Assembly: GCA_001600635.1 (NCBI GenBank)
Contig: BCKL01000018.1
Location: 365,974-429,973 of the forward strand
Direction of reading: 5' to 3'
DNA length: 64,000 nt
DNA from: Leucosporidium creatinivorum
Taxonomy: Eukaryota; Basidiomycota; Microbotryomycetes; Leucosporidiales; Leucosporidiaceae
The notes below the pieces were generated by a model. It worked only from the letters and a program-made list of their open reading frames with translations, ran no database searches and was not told the DNA's origin. Position numbers and translations under genes: made by a program. Shown here piece by piece: positions 45,372-58,375 of the stretch; position 1 is the first letter of the stretch; each line of letters starts with the position of its first letter.

Positions 45372-46459
45372 TCATTCGTCATCCTCCCCATCCACCAGCT
45401 CAACGATCCTCGGCGCCTCCTCCGAATGCGAATGCGAGTGATCGTGCCCTCCCCCATCATGCGAATGGCCGTGGTCGAGCGCCGAGGACGAGCCGGTGGG
45501 CGCCTTCTCCTTCTTGTCCTTCCTCTTGCTGCGAACCTTTTTGGGAGGAGGGACATCCCAGCCCCAGAGAGGGATGAACGAGTCGACCTGGGTTCGGTGG
45601 AGAGGTCAGCTCGGCGGTGAGAAAGAGAGAAAGGGACAGCGCACGAATCCGACATCGGCGAAGAGGTTGGGGAAGATCCAGATTCCAGGTTTGGCGACGA
45701 CGATGGTGATGACCCAAAGGATGAGGCGCACGATGGCAATGGCGAAGAACAATCCGATCAATCCGAGCACTCCGATACTGAGGTACCACACTCCGACCCT
45801 CAAGCTAGCGGGCCACAGCGGGAACATGACGGCCGCGAGGACGACGAGGACCATTCCTCCAGCCATGAGCATCTGTCGGAGAGGGTTGGCATCGAGGAGC
45901 CAGACGTAGTACTCGTCGGGGGTGAAGAGTTGTTGTTGGGTGATTTGGACCAGCTTGGGCCCGTCTTTGCCGCCGACGGATTGGCCTCGCTCGACTCGGA
46001 GGAAGAAGGTGTGGGGGATTAGGGAGTGGAGGAGCGCGACGGCGCTGGTGTCGTCGGTGGGTGCTGGAGGAAGGTTCTTGGCTTTGGTGGAGGCTTTGGT
46101 GTAGGCAGGGGAGAGGAGAGCTTTCACTGCTGAGCGGCCTGTATTGTAGCAGAGCAGCACAGTCAGCTCGGAGCGTCGGTGATGCTGGGGCGCGTGCGTG
46201 ACGGTGGAAGCGAGTGGAAGTGGCTGTAGGGGAGTGCGACTGACCTTTAAAGTAGTCTACACGCTTGCCCCCCAATGCTCCCAAACGAGTCTTCATCCCA
46301 CTTTTGTTGCGGAGCCATGCGGCCAACGCCTTGAACTCGGCTGGGAGAAGCGACGACGACGACGAGAGGTGACGTGGGAGAGAAGAGCGAGTGAGCTAGC
46401 TGTAGGGTATTAGAACAGAGCTGTAGTTACTCACCTGGTGCATTTACTTGTGCTTCCAT
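45372..46459 (-). CDS. SEC62: Sec62, ER post-translational translocation subunit
   Basis: Part of the Sec62/63 complex at the Sec61 channel. The first coding exon is 25 nt (MEAQVNAP). The soluble N-domain has AEFKALAAWLRNKSGMKT and RVDYFKG/RSAVKALLSP, the Sec62 signature. DEYYVWLLDANPLRQ leads into two membrane helices (MAGGMVLVVLAAVMFPLWPA and SIGVLGLIGLFFAIAIVRLI), then IWIFPNLFADVGF and VDSFIPLWGWDVP. The C-terminus is basic (KKVRSKRKDKKEK), then histidine-rich (HGHSHDGGGHDHSHSHS), then acidic (GEDDE). The His-rich tail is not part of the usual family description. Divergent to the condensin gene, 124 bp between starts. Confidence 0.92.
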
Positions 46460-46583
46460 TCTCCCTACAGATCCGAGTCGATCCTGAGCAGTGAGCGGTT
46501 CGCAACCAAGGGGCGCGACCAAGCTGAGCGCGTCTCTTGAACGCTCTCCGCTCGCTGCTCTGCTGCTCGACTACACGCTCGGG
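46460..46583. promoter_or_regulatory. Compact SEC62/condensin divergent promoter
   Basis: 124 bp separate the two start codons, so both promoters and 5' UTRs overlap. No specific site identified. Confidence 0.6.
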
Positions 46584-49500
46584 ATGGACTTCTCGCTGGC
46601 TGATGAGCTACAGCATTCTGCTGAGGAGGACTATCAGGTCCCCTTGGACATTGAAGCGATGGACGCCAACGAAGTCGGCGCCTCGCTCAACTGTGAGCTT
46701 CTCTCGCGCTCTTCTGCACCTCGGTAGCACCAGCTGACTACGCAGCACTACAGCTATTGTCGACACTATTACCGGACAATCGTCTGCTATCCAAGAACAA
46801 GACGTCTACGACACGCTGAGGAGCTTGCTCAAGTAGGATCCAGCTCGCTCCTTTTCCCGCGCCTGCAACAGCTTACTAATCGGTTGTAACGCCCTACAGA
46901 CACATCGAGCACCTCCAAGGACCTACCATCAACAAGTTACTAGATGCCATCTGCTCCGGTACGTCTCGCTACAGCTTCCGCTCTCCCCGCTCGCCCATGT
47001 TTACCATTTCTTACTCGCTTCCTGCACCTCTGCAGGCTTCTCCAACGAGATTGACGCGACTTCTCGAGACAATGATCCCACCGACCACACCGCCTACCGC
47101 TCCCACCAACAGGCGCTCGAGATGTACGCCTTCCTCCTCCAGTGGTTCGTCGACGCCGCCGAGAAGCTGGCGAAGAAGCAAGCCAAGGCAGAGGAACAGA
47201 TCGCCGGTGCTCCCAAGAAGGTGCGTCAGAAGCTCGGGCTACACCCTTACACCTCTTACGAGCGGGAATTGACGCGTCTGCCTTCGTTCAACCACCCCTT
47301 CCCTTCGACGCGTCTCTCCTCGGTGCACTACACGACAAGCAGAAGGGCAAGGCCGCCAAGTCGACAGGAAAGAAGCGCAAGGACGAGTTTACCTGGACCG
47401 ACTCGATCCCCGAAGCTTTGGGAGTCATGGCCAAGGCGCTCCGTCTCCGCACCGAGAGGATCTGGCAGACGGCGCCAGAGAGGGACACGTTCATCTCGTG
47501 AGTTCGGTCGCGCTCTGAGGCTATGCTTGATAACATGGATGCGCATGCTGACCTTCTCGGCCCCTCAGAAACTGCTTCCTCAAGCCCGCCAACCTCCTCG
47601 CCGAGTCCGAGGTCTATATGAAGACTCAGGACATCAAGATGGGCATCTACAAGATCATCTGCGTTGCTGCCAAGAACCATGGACAGGCTTTCGGTGCGTT
47701 GTTGCCTCGCTCTCTCGTCTGTTGCGCCCTTCGCCGAGAGCTGACCTCTTCGACCCGTCTCGAACGACTCACAGGCGTCCAGATGACCATCATGCAGAAC
47801 CTGCAGTACGCCGAGCACCTCTCAGAACCCATGGCCGAACTCGTCACCATCCTCAACAAGGAGTTCGATTACTCTCAGCTCGGCGAGGATGTGCTTCGGT
47901 GCGTTTTGATTTCCTCCTCAATCTCGGGTCCCGTCTCGCTTACTGACACTTTCCTCTCTGTTTCTCCTATGCTTCCCTCACTACAGCGAGATCGCAGCCC
48001 GTCAGTTCAACACGGCCGACTCCAAGGGACCGAGGTCGTTCTCCAAGTTCCTCGTTCGACTGGCAGAGATCTCGCCACGACTGGTCCTCAAGCAGATCGC
48101 CCTGCTGCAGAAGCATCTCGATTCGGAGGTGAGCTCTCTTAGCTCATTCGCTTCGTCCTCGGAGCTCCCCGCTGACGCTCCCCTTCTCGACCCTCAGTCC
48201 TACCCCATGCGCAACGCCATCCTCGAAGTCATCGGCCTCCTTATCCGCGAGCTCTCCATCACCGAGGGCCTCGACCTCGAACCCGAGAAGCAGAAGCGTC
48301 AACTCGAGGCCTTCTTCGACCTCCTTTTCGAGCGGTTCTTGGATCTCAACTCGTTCGTCAGGAGTAAGGTTGCGGGAGTGCTGTTGAAGACTTGCGAGTG
48401 AGTAGCTCTCCCGACTTTTCAGGAGAAACGGAGAAGGAGAAAACTGACCTCTTTCGGCGCTGGGCAGCCTCCCCACCAAACAACCCAAGCTCCGCATGAA
48501 GCTCACGGACCTCACCATCCGTTCCCTCGAGGACAAATCCTCTCAAGTTCGCAAGAACTGCATTTCGCTCCTCACCAAACTTATCCTCACCCACCCTTAC
48601 GGCATGCACGGCGGCGAGCTCTGTCTCTCCGAATGGCAGGCGAGGTATAAAGCGTTGGAGGATGAGTTGAAGGTGTTGGATTTGCCGGCTGTGGAGGAGG
48701 CGGAGGCGATGAGGGAGGCGAGGGAGTTGATGGAGGACCCGATGGAGGAGGACGAAGAGGGAGGGGATAAGGAGAACGAGCCGACCGAGGAGGGGGACGA
48801 GGACGAAGGAGAGGACTCCGATGGCTCCGACCTCGCCGCTTCGCCCAAGAAACGTCATCCTCGCAACTCGACCTCCAATGGCGCCAAAGCTCGAGCATCT
48901 CGTGGTCCCCGTCCTTCGGCGCTCGACCTCGCCGGCGCCGACCAATCCCAGCTCCTCGCTCAAGTCGACCAGGATACCCTCACTCGTCTGAGGCTTACCA
49001 AGAAGTACTATGCCGATGCGATTGCTTTCATCGAGCAATTGAACCGTGGGATGGACGTCGTCGAGGATTTGCTGGCGAGTACGGTCAAGGGAGAGGTGTT
49101 GGAGGCAATGGAGTTCTTCAAGGTGGCGAGTCAGTACAAGATCGAGGCGGCGCATGTGAGTTTCGGGCCTCCCGTTCCCCCTTCAGCCTCCCTCGCGGGT
49201 TCGACATCAGGACTGCTCGCTGACCTTTTGCTCCTCTTCCACTTCTTGCAGTCCGGAGTCAAGCGCATGCTCCATCTCATCTGGTCCAAGGATGAGGCTA
49301 CGACCGAGGAGGACGGCAAGGAGGTCAAGGGCATCCGCTCGCGCCTCATCGAATGCTATTCGCAGCTCTACTTTGAGCCTCAACCCGACCTCACCGACAA
49401 GGAGCAGGTCATCAGGGTCGCGCAGAACGTCATCGAGTGAGTAGCCGTCTCGTGCTCTCTGCGCCGAGCGGCTGAGCTGACCTGTTCGAGCGTCGCAGGC

Positions 49501-52054
49501 TTACGCGCGATGCTACCCTCGCCGAACTCACTTCCCTCGAGCAACTTCTCGGCGTCATGATGTCCAAGGGAGTTGTCGAGGACGATGTCATTGCCAAGCT
49601 TTGGCAGGTCTACAGTGAGCCTTTCACCTCCTTGCCTTGTCCATCTCGGCCTCGCGCTGAATGCTTACTCTGCCCGTCGTTCAGGCTCCGACAAGGCCAT
49701 CCCCAAGTTCCAACGCCGAGGAGCCATCATCGTCCTCGGGATGTTCGCGGGTCCCAAGCCCGAGGTCGTCGCAGATCACGTCGAGACGTTGCTTAAGATC
49801 GGTCTCGGTCCTCATGGAAAGGTGAGCTGCCGTTGCGGCTGAGCAGAGAGCAGAGGGAGGGAGCTGAACGCCTCAGCAATACAGGTCGACCTCGTCCTCG
49901 CCAAGTACACCTGCACTGCTCTTGCTCGCGTTGCTGGTAGCGTCAAGAAGGTCAAGGGTGAGCTTGTCTGGAGCTCGCTGAGGGTAAAGTGAGAACTCAG
50001 CTGACCCCATCCCTCACGACTCGCTCCACAGGATCTCTCGACGACGTCTCGGTCCGTCTTCCCATGGACAGCCCCGTCTTTGCTCGTCTCGCCGGCGCTA
50101 TCCAGCACCCGTCGTCGAACAAGGAATGGTGCGTCGGGCGTTCTTCCGCTAAACTCGAAGGTAGCATTACTCACTCGTCTCCTACTACAGGTTCTCAATG
50201 GCCGAACAGGCGGTCAACACCATCTACGCTCTCGGCGACCAGCCCGACGCTCTCTGCTCGGCGGTCCTTCGCGACATGACGATGCGCGTGTTCGGACCTC
50301 AGGGTCCCAACGGCGACGCTACCGAGGATACTGAGAAGGAGGAGGATGCGATGGAGGTCGACGATGAGGAGAAGGAGGACGCCGACGAGGAAGATACGCC
50401 CGCTGCGGCTCCCACCGTCGCCGGCTCGGTCGCAGGAGACATGGAGGACGATGAGGCTACTCCCGCCGCCGACAACAAGCTCCCCACCACCGGATCCGCC
50501 TTCTCCCTCTCCCAGCTCATCTTCGTCGCCGGCCACTGCGCAATCAAGCAGCTCGTTCATCTCGAGCTCGTCGAGCGCGATATCAAGCGTCGCAAGGCCG
50601 AGGAGGACAAGAAGGCCGGCGCGGCTGGCAAGGCGGCGGGACAGGATGAGCTCGATCAAGTCGCCGGAAGCGTCGAGGATGAGATTGGCGATGTTATTGC
50701 TGCGACTAAGGAGAGGGAGTTGCTCTACGGACCCGAGAGTCTGCTGGCGGTGTTCGGTCCTATGGCCGCTATGATCGTCTCGCAGCCCAAGGTCTACAAC
50801 GTGAGCTTTCGTCCTCGTCCTCCGTCGAAGCAGCTCGCTGACCTGCTCTTCGCCGTGCACAGAACCCGATGCTCAAGACGGCCGCGACGCTCGCACTCAG
50901 CAAGTTCATGTGCGTGAGCGCTCACTTCTGCGAGGAGCATCTCATGATGCTCTTCAAGGTGCTCGAGACGTCTCGCGAGCCCGCCGTTCGCTCCAACATC
51001 GTCATCGCGCTCGGCGATATCGCGGTGTGCTTTTCGACCATCATGGACGAGAACTCGGACCGCCTCTACGCTGGACTACACGACAAGGATCTCACCGTCA
51101 AGAAGAACACGCTCATGGTCCTCACGCATTTGATCCTCAACGGCATGATCAAGGTCAAGGGTCAGCTCGGCGAGATGGCCAAATGCCTCGAGGATGAGGA
51201 TAAGAGGATCAGCGATCTCGCGCACCTCTTCTTCACCGAGTTGTCGACCAAGGACAAGGCCATCTACAACAACTTGCCCGATATCATCTCGCATCTTTCG
51301 AGTGGAGCCAACCCCGTCGACGAAGAGACCTTCTGCAAGTCGATGAAGTTCATCTTCACCTTCGTCGACAAGGTGCGTTCTCAGTCTCGGCTCTCTTGCT
51401 CGTCGCGCAGAACTGACCTGCTCCCTCTCCCCCATCGACCAGAAACGCGAGGCCGAGTCGATCGTCGAGAAGCTCTGCCAGCGCTTCCAGGTCGCCACCG
51501 AGCCTCGCCAATGGAGGGACATCGCCTTCTGCCTCTCGCTCTTGCCCTTCAACTCGGAGATTGCCGTCAAGAAGCTCGTCGAGGGTAAGTCTGGGCTACG
51601 CGCACCGTCCAGTCGAGCCTGTGCTGACCTTTGAACGTTTATCTCGCACAGGTCTCGCCTTCTACCAGGACAAGCTTCACGAGGAGACGGTCTTCAAGCG
51701 CTTCCAGGAGATCCTCACCAAGGTCCGTCTGCTCTCCTCCCTCGCTCGGCGCCTCAGCTGCTAATCGTCTCTTTCTCTGACAACTCACAGGCCAGCAGCA
51801 ACAAGGTGTCCAAGAACGAGCAAGACCTCAAGGAGTTTGCCGACGCTCTCGAAGAGCACCGAGCCAAGGGCAGCGAGGAGCAGGAGATGGCGAGGAAGGT
51901 GCAGAAGAGCAAGAGGAAGGCGACCAAGGGCAAGGCGCGCCGTGAGTTCTGACGCCATACTCTCTTCCTCTGTGGGACTAGCGCTAACCCTCTGCCGTAT
52001 ACAGCTCGTCGCAAGGCCGTCTCCGAAAGTCCTCCTTCATCGCCCGAGAGATGA
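46584..52054 (+). CDS. YCS4: Condensin HEAT-repeat subunit 1 (Cnd1/Ycs4/CAP-D2)
   Basis: Non-SMC condensin subunit needed for mitotic chromosome compaction. Starts MDFSLADELQHSAEEDYQVP and runs through about twenty exons. The N-terminal Cnd1 domain includes FLLQWFVDAAEKLAKKQ and FTWTDSIPEALGVMAKAL. HEAT-rich parts include ITEGLDLEPEKQKRQLEAFF and RSLEDKSSQVRKNCISLLTK. Acidic inserts lie at 48740-48830 and 50330-50400. The conserved C-terminal Cnd1 domain is clear at 50900-51300 (AVRSNIVIALGDIAVCF, TVKKNTLMVLTHLILNGMIK, GQLGEMAKCLEDEDKRISDL). The tail is basic with S-P sites (SESPPSSPER), plausible CDK targets. Length ~1,350 aa, normal for the family. Confidence 0.93.
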
Positions 52055-52588
52055 TCCGGCTGCCTCGAGCTCGCCCATCTCGTCTCTTTCTCCCGCTACG
52101 GCCTCCTTCGACCCCTTCTCGATGTTGTGTTATTCCCATCTATTCCCGCTATCTGCAATCTTGTGATTCTGCACTCCGTCTGACGCCACCGGGGAGAGCC
52201 GAGCGAGCGAGAGGCGAGAGCGCCGAGCTTGGACGGTTCATCGACGACTGAGGCAGCGCCTACCGTCCTGGCGCGTTCGTAGGTCGAGCGTAGAAGCGCT
52301 CGGGATGATTTCAAGGCGTCGAGCGACCCCCGCGTAGTCTGCATCTTCTCAGCCATCGAGCGAAGCAGCAGCACGTGAGCCGAGGTTCGGAGTGCACTTG
52401 AGCAAAGGGGTGAAGCTGAAGCTGAAGCATCCAATGAGCTCGAGATATTGTGTATCGCTAGCTGCAGCACTTCAGCGACGTCGATTGAAGCTCTACAGCT
52501 AATCGCTCGACGCGACTTGGCTTCACCAAACATGCTCTGGCAGGGCTCTGCTCCTTCCCTCATCGCGTGCACCTCATCAGCTCTCACC
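52055..52588. other. Intergenic region between condensin and the coiled-coil gene
   Basis: No coding signal other than a possible short upstream start at 52531 in frame with the next gene. CGCCGAGC heptamer near 52221. Confidence 0.4.
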
Positions 52589-55500
52589 AGTACGTTGCTC
52601 GTTGGCTCAGAATGAAAGCTGTACTGACTGGATCTACTACAGTGGACGACGTCCTGTTCAATACGTCGTCAAAGCTACTGGCAGAGGACGAGGTCTCGCT
52701 GGCTTCGCTCCCTCCCTTGCCAACTTCGCCCCACGGCTCCGACGACGATACCGAGCAAGATTTCTCGGTCGTATCACCACCCAACAACCGCCGTTACTCT
52801 GTACTCTCCCCTTCTCCCCCTCGGAAGCACCTCTTGCCTTCCCCTCGAACAGCGACAAACAACAGGCAGGCGCTCTCTCGTTCGGGCCCTTCATCGTCTA
52901 CGCCTGCCCCTGCCAGCTCGCTCTACTCGTCTACAACCATTCACCCTTCTACCGCCTCCTCGCGTCGCACCGAATCGACCCCTACAGCAGCAACATACCG
53001 GACGGCGCGCTCCCTTCCTTCGCAAGGCCGGCCGAGCTCTGCCTACAGAGAGGAGGATGCAGCACTTTCGCCCAACGCTTCGCCTATCCAGAAGAACGGG
53101 TCCGACTCGTCGGGCACTGTCATCACCTCGAGGGACAACTCAGACGGCGAGAGGTCGGTCGATCCGTCGGTAGAGATGGGCAGGCCAGCTGTCTCGGTGT
53201 CATACCAGGAGTACCCTCCAGCGGTAGCCTACCGGTCAGAAGACGAAGGAATGCAGACGGAGGAGGGGCTCTCGGACGACTTGGGCCTCCCGACTTTCGA
53301 CAAGAGCGCCGAGCAGAGCCTGGCTTCCCTCCCCGAGCTCTCCCACCATTCACACGACTTCTCCGCGTCTGTCAACGACTCGCGGCAACAGCCCTCTCCT
53401 CCTCACGCCCACTTCTCCTCGCCCGCGCCCTTCAAGAGCCCCTTCCGCCGAGCAGCCCGCCGCCAATCGCTCCCCGTCGCCCACTCGGATTCCGAGAACT
53501 CGCTGGACTTCGACCAGAGCAATCAAAACCAGAAGGAGGGCCCTTCAGAGGTCGAGCTCCCCTCGGGCTTCTCGCCACCTCGATCTGCCATCCTCGGCGA
53601 GCGCAACGGCGATGCCTCGTCTCGCTCAACCGGATCCGCCAGGACGACCCAGTTCAGCCCTTCCGCCTTCTCTGCTGCTGCCACTCCCTCTCAGCCTCGC
53701 CCCTCCCGTCGCCCTTCCAGCGCTCACGCCCGCTCTGCCTCCGCCCACGCCGTCTTCGCTACTCCAGCACCCGCCGCCACTTTCGCTCTCCCCTCCTCCG
53801 CTTCGCCAAACGACTACCTGGCAAACCACCTCCTCACCGCCCTCAACTCGACCGCCAAGCCCCGCTTCGCAAAGGGTACACCTCGTCCTGCCCGCATGGC
53901 CAACCCTTCGCCTACCTCGGACGTCGACGAAGCCGACGAGAACAGCAACCACACCTTCAACTCGGACGTCTCCAGCTCCAACGACTTCACCACTCTCAAC
54001 AAGGGTAACACCTCGCTGCCGACAGGCGCGGGAGCCGTCACCAAGGGCCACGTTGACGGGCTCAAGCTCGGCCAGTACCTCCACAACCTCAACACGACCC
54101 TCACCGACGAGAACAACGGCCTGGCGAGGCAGCGTGACGAGTTGATGGATGAGAACAGGGTGCTGAGGGATCAGGTTCAGGAGATGTCGAGGGTCGGGAT
54201 GAGCATGGCTAGCTCGCGAGGAGGGATGAGCCGCCGAGTCGGCAGCGGAAGCGAGGACGACGATGAAGGATCCTTCGCCTCTTCCCAGCGACCATCGTCT
54301 GTTGCCATCGCCGAGCTCGAGGACAAGATCCGCGGCCTCGAAGCCGACCTCGCCACGCGCGCCGACGAGGCCGACCTGCTCAACCAACAGCACCAGGACG
54401 CCCTCGCCGAACTTCAGGACGAGAACAAGGACCTCCGCGACGACCTCGAGGCCCGCGAGACAGAGCTCGAGCACGCCCGCAACGAACTTGCGGCGCAGGA
54501 GGACGAGTTCCGCGAGAAGCAGGAGGGCTTGCACGCCGAGCTCATCAAGGTCATGGAGGAGGAGGAGAAGCGGTTGGAGCAGATGAAGGTGCAGGTAGAG
54601 GAGAAGCGGGTGGCTGAAGTCCAGCTTGAGGCGAGGGTAGCATCTTTGGAGCAGGAGAAGGAGGCGTTGAGGGAGGAGCGTGATCAGCTGGAGGAGAGGC
54701 TCGCTGGCGAGGGAGAGGGAGCTGAGGGAGCTGCTGAGCGGCTGAGGGAGATGAGGGAGGAGCTCGATCGCGGCCAGGCCACTATCACCGACCTCGAGGA
54801 GGACGTCCAGCACCTCAAGGATACCGTCATCCCCTCCCTCGAGTCGACCATCACCGAGCTCGAATCCGTAGTCTCTACTCGCAACGCCACCATCACCGAA
54901 CTCGAGTCCACCGTCAACTCTCTCGAAGCCGACGCCGCCCCCAAGGACGACGAGATTCAGCGCCTTACCTCGGAGCTGGAGGACCTCCAGGAGACCGTCG
55001 CCGAGGTCGGCGCTCAGAGCGACGAGAAGGACGCCAAGATCGCCGAGTACCAGCACCAGATCGACCTGCACGACACCGAGATTGCCGAGGAGAGGGAGGC
55101 CGTCGACGCCGCTGCCGGTCAGATTATTGAGATGGAGAACCGCCTCGAGGCCGTCGGCAAGGACCTCGCCGCTGAAAGGAACGTCGTCTCTTCCCTCTCG
55201 GCTCAAATCTCGCAACTCTCCCTCACCAAAGCCAAGTCGCCACTCGCCAACGAAGCCTACAACGGAAACAAAGATTCGATCATCAACTCGCTGGAAGAGG
55301 AGCTCGAGGAGGCGCACGCCGAGGTCCAGCAGCTCAAGACCCAGCTCGCCGCCGAGGGCAAGGAGAGGAGTCAGGCCATGATCGAAGTGCAGGACCTTCA
55401 GATCAGGCGACTCGAGGACCAGAAGAAGGACCTCGAGGGCCGCGTCGACACCTTGAGGCAGCAGTCGTTCATGTTGTCGCCCAACAAGACTGGCAACAAC

Positions 55501-57795
55501 TCGTCATTCATGAACAACCGCTCTATCCTCGGCGTCAAGACGCCCAAGACTCCTGGACAATTCCTCAGCAACGTCAGTTCACTTCTCCCTCTGAGGCCAC
55601 CGCTCGCCGTTTGCAGCTCGCTAACCTCGTCACTGACTCCAACAGCTCGACTCCTTCTCCTTCGATGGAGGTGCCGACACGACCATCACTCCCGTCCTCG
55701 CCCAGATCAAGCAACTAGAGGCTCTCGTCGAAGAGCTGCAAGCTCAACTCGCTCGCGCCAACTCGGACGTTGACGACAAGATCGGCAAGCTCGACGCCTC
55801 GGGCTTGAGCGTCATCGACCTCATCACCCAGCTGTCGGACGCTCGTCAGAAGATTCTCCGCCTCGAGGACGATTTGGAGAGGCTGCTCGGCGCGCAGGGA
55901 AGCTTGGAGAGGGTCAAGTCGAGGTTGAGCAAGGTCTGCTGCCCCGACTGCGAGGTCACCTTCGACGCCAACAAGGTCGTTCAGCTTCGCATCGACCGAT
56001 CAGGCGTCTACTTCAACGAGTGAGCTTGTTCCTTCACTTGCCGGTCGCCCCTCGACTGACCCGAGCTCCTTCGGCTTCGCAGACTCGGCGCTCCTACCAG
56101 CCCCAGCATCAAGGAGTCGCTTCGCACCACCCTCGCCGACGTCAACATCCAGCTCACCAAGCTTCGCACGGAGAACACCGTCCTCCAAGGCGCCTCCTCC
56201 CGCGCTCGCGAGGTCGCCGCCGAGAAGACCACGATCGCCAAAAAGCTGCAGAAGGTGAGATCTCGCAGCTCGCATTCGCTCTGACAGTCGACTGACACGA
56301 TCGGTCACCTGCAGGACTTCGACAAGGCTCGTACCGAGATCACTACGCTTCAGAACGAGCTCAGCGTCGAACGCCAGCGCGTAAAGGCGCTCTCCGCCGA
56401 GCAATCTGCTTCTCGCGACTACAAGATGGAGCTCGAGTCTCGCCTCGCTTCAGCTGAAGCTGTACGTCTTCTTTCTTTCTTTCTCCGCCAACTGGTCTCG
56501 CGACTGACCCTATCATCTCTGCAGGAGCTCCGCGACGTCAAGCGCCGACTCGCCTCTGCTGCTTCGGCAGACGTCGTCGACCGTCTTCGTCGCGAGATGT
56601 CCACCCTTCTCGCCGAGCGCGATGACCTTCTCGTCAAGATTGCTGCCCTTGACCAAGTGAGCCCTCTCCTCGCCGTCTTGCTCTGCGCAACGAGGCTGAC
56701 CCTCCGTGTACCTTAGCGCTCTTCCGCCGTCAACTCGGACCTCAACTCCACCAAGCTCTCGCAAGCCTCAATGCAGAGTCAGCTCGACAAGCAGATCGGC
56801 GAGATCGACTCCCTCGGCCAGGCCCTGCGGTCGACCGAAGCTCAGAACCGCCTTCTCACCGACGAGCGCGCCGATATCCTTCGGGGAGTCGCCAACCTGC
56901 AGCACGACCTCAACAAGGTCCGTCAAGATGCCATTAGCTTGGGGCTCGACCTTGCCAATGTCAGGAGGGAGAGGGATGCGATGGGCTCGAACGGCGGCTC
57001 GGTCGACGTCAAGGAGATGGAGGCGCTGAGGAAGGATCTGCTGAGGAGCGAGCAGAGGTACAAGGAGAGCAAGTCGAAGGCGGAGAGGTGAGTTTGTCGT
57101 GCGCTCAATCATTGGCGTGCATAGAACTGACCTCTTTTCTTGACCTACAGCGCCGTCGAAACCGCTCAACGCCTCACCCGCCAAGCGCTCGACAAGTACG
57201 ATGCCCTCAAGCTCGAGTCGAACGACGCCAAGATCGAGCTGCAAGCTCGCGAAGAGACCTACAAGGATGCGGCCAAGCACTACCGCACGGAGCGCAACGT
57301 CGCTTGGGAGGAGCTCAAGGGCATTCGCGCTCAGCACAAGGCCGAATGCGAGGGTTTGATGGTCATGGTCAGGTTCCAGACCGGCAACGCTCGTCACGAG
57401 TATGGTCGCTACCAGGTGTCTGCTTACTATCTGCGCGAGAAAGAGCAGGAGTGAGTCCTCGCCGTCTCGTTCTCTCGAGACCGATTGCTGACCGCCCTCC
57501 CCAAAGGCTCAAGTCACTTATCAAGCTGTACACCGCCAAGACGGGCTACCTTCCAGTGCTCTCCTCTACATCTTCTTCTCCTCGGCGCCGACCGACCCTC
57601 AAGTCAGCCGCCACCGCCGTCGTCTTCCTCCTCCGAGCCAAGTGAGTCGCAGCCTCGGTTCACTCCTCTTCGCCGCTAACCTCCTTCTCTCGTAGGCGCA
57701 TCGGTACCGCATGGAACAAGACCCTACAAGACGTCAAAGAGCTGCGCGCGGTCGCCTACCCCGCCGTGAGGGGTCGTCCTTTCCCGTCGCCTTAG
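52589..57795 (+). CDS. Long coiled-coil protein with PACT-like C-terminus, possible spindle-pole/MTOC scaffold
   Basis: About 1,600 aa. The start codon appears split by an intron: A at 52589, intron 52590-52642 (GTACGT ... CTGACTGG ... CTACAG), TG at 52643, giving MDDVLFNTSSKLLAEDE. An in-frame ATG at 52531 is an alternative. The first ~450 residues are Ser/Pro/Thr-rich and disordered. A conserved-looking block GLKLGQYLHNLNTTLTDENN precedes a heptad-rich coiled coil to about 57400, broken by a short C-C-x-x-C segment (VCCPDCEVTF, ~55940). The C-terminus (YYLREKEQELKSLIKLYTAK, then RPTLKSAATAVVFLLRAKR) resembles the calmodulin-binding PACT region of pericentrin/Pcp1/Spc110. The spindle-pole role is inferred from architecture only. 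Other long coiled-coil scaffolds remain possible. Confidence 0.75.
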
Positions 57796-58375
57796 TCGAC
57801 CGACCACCTCCTCCCCCTCATCTATTTACATACCCCTTCTTCTCATCATGCTGTGCCACATCACGACTCTTCTCACCTACATTCGCATTTCCCCCACTTG
57901 ACCCCTTTTTGTTCCCTCTCTTTTGCTTACGGTTCTTGTGCAATACGCGCCGAGCGATACCTCGCGCCTCATTCAAGGCGGCCGTCCGATGCGAGAGCAG
58001 AGAATCTGGCGAGCGAGCGAGAGTCCCAGACGGCTCCAAATGCCAAGCCTAGTGTCTGCCGCCCTGCGACCGCTCTCCAGCCAGACCCGATCGACATGGG
58101 AGCGCCGAGCAGTTCTCAGCCGAACGTTCGCTCGCTCTTTTGCTCTCCTCCGCTCGAGAGTTCTGCTGGCGAGTAGATATCAAATCGGTTCAACATATAC
58201 GGAAGACTACAAAATCGCCATGTGTGGTTTGTGGTGTGGTGGTGGGGCTATCGAAACGTCGTATCGAAAAGCAAGCGAGTTGAGAAAAGGGAAAACAAGC
58301 GCGACGCCTCTCTCCTTCCTCCTTCTTCGTACAAGCACAAGCTCTCCATCCTCTTCCTCCGCTCCGAGTAGACGA
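57796..58375. other. Intergenic region between convergent genes
   Basis: 3' UTRs of the coiled-coil gene and of Clr2. No coding signal. Confidence 0.45.

Noticed and set aside
53626-55317. 563-codon open frame on the minus strand opposite the coiled-coil gene
   Set aside because: It mirrors GC-rich codons of the sense gene (Leu/Val/Glu-rich antisense), has no homology, no splice logic, and lies wholly under a well-supported exon.
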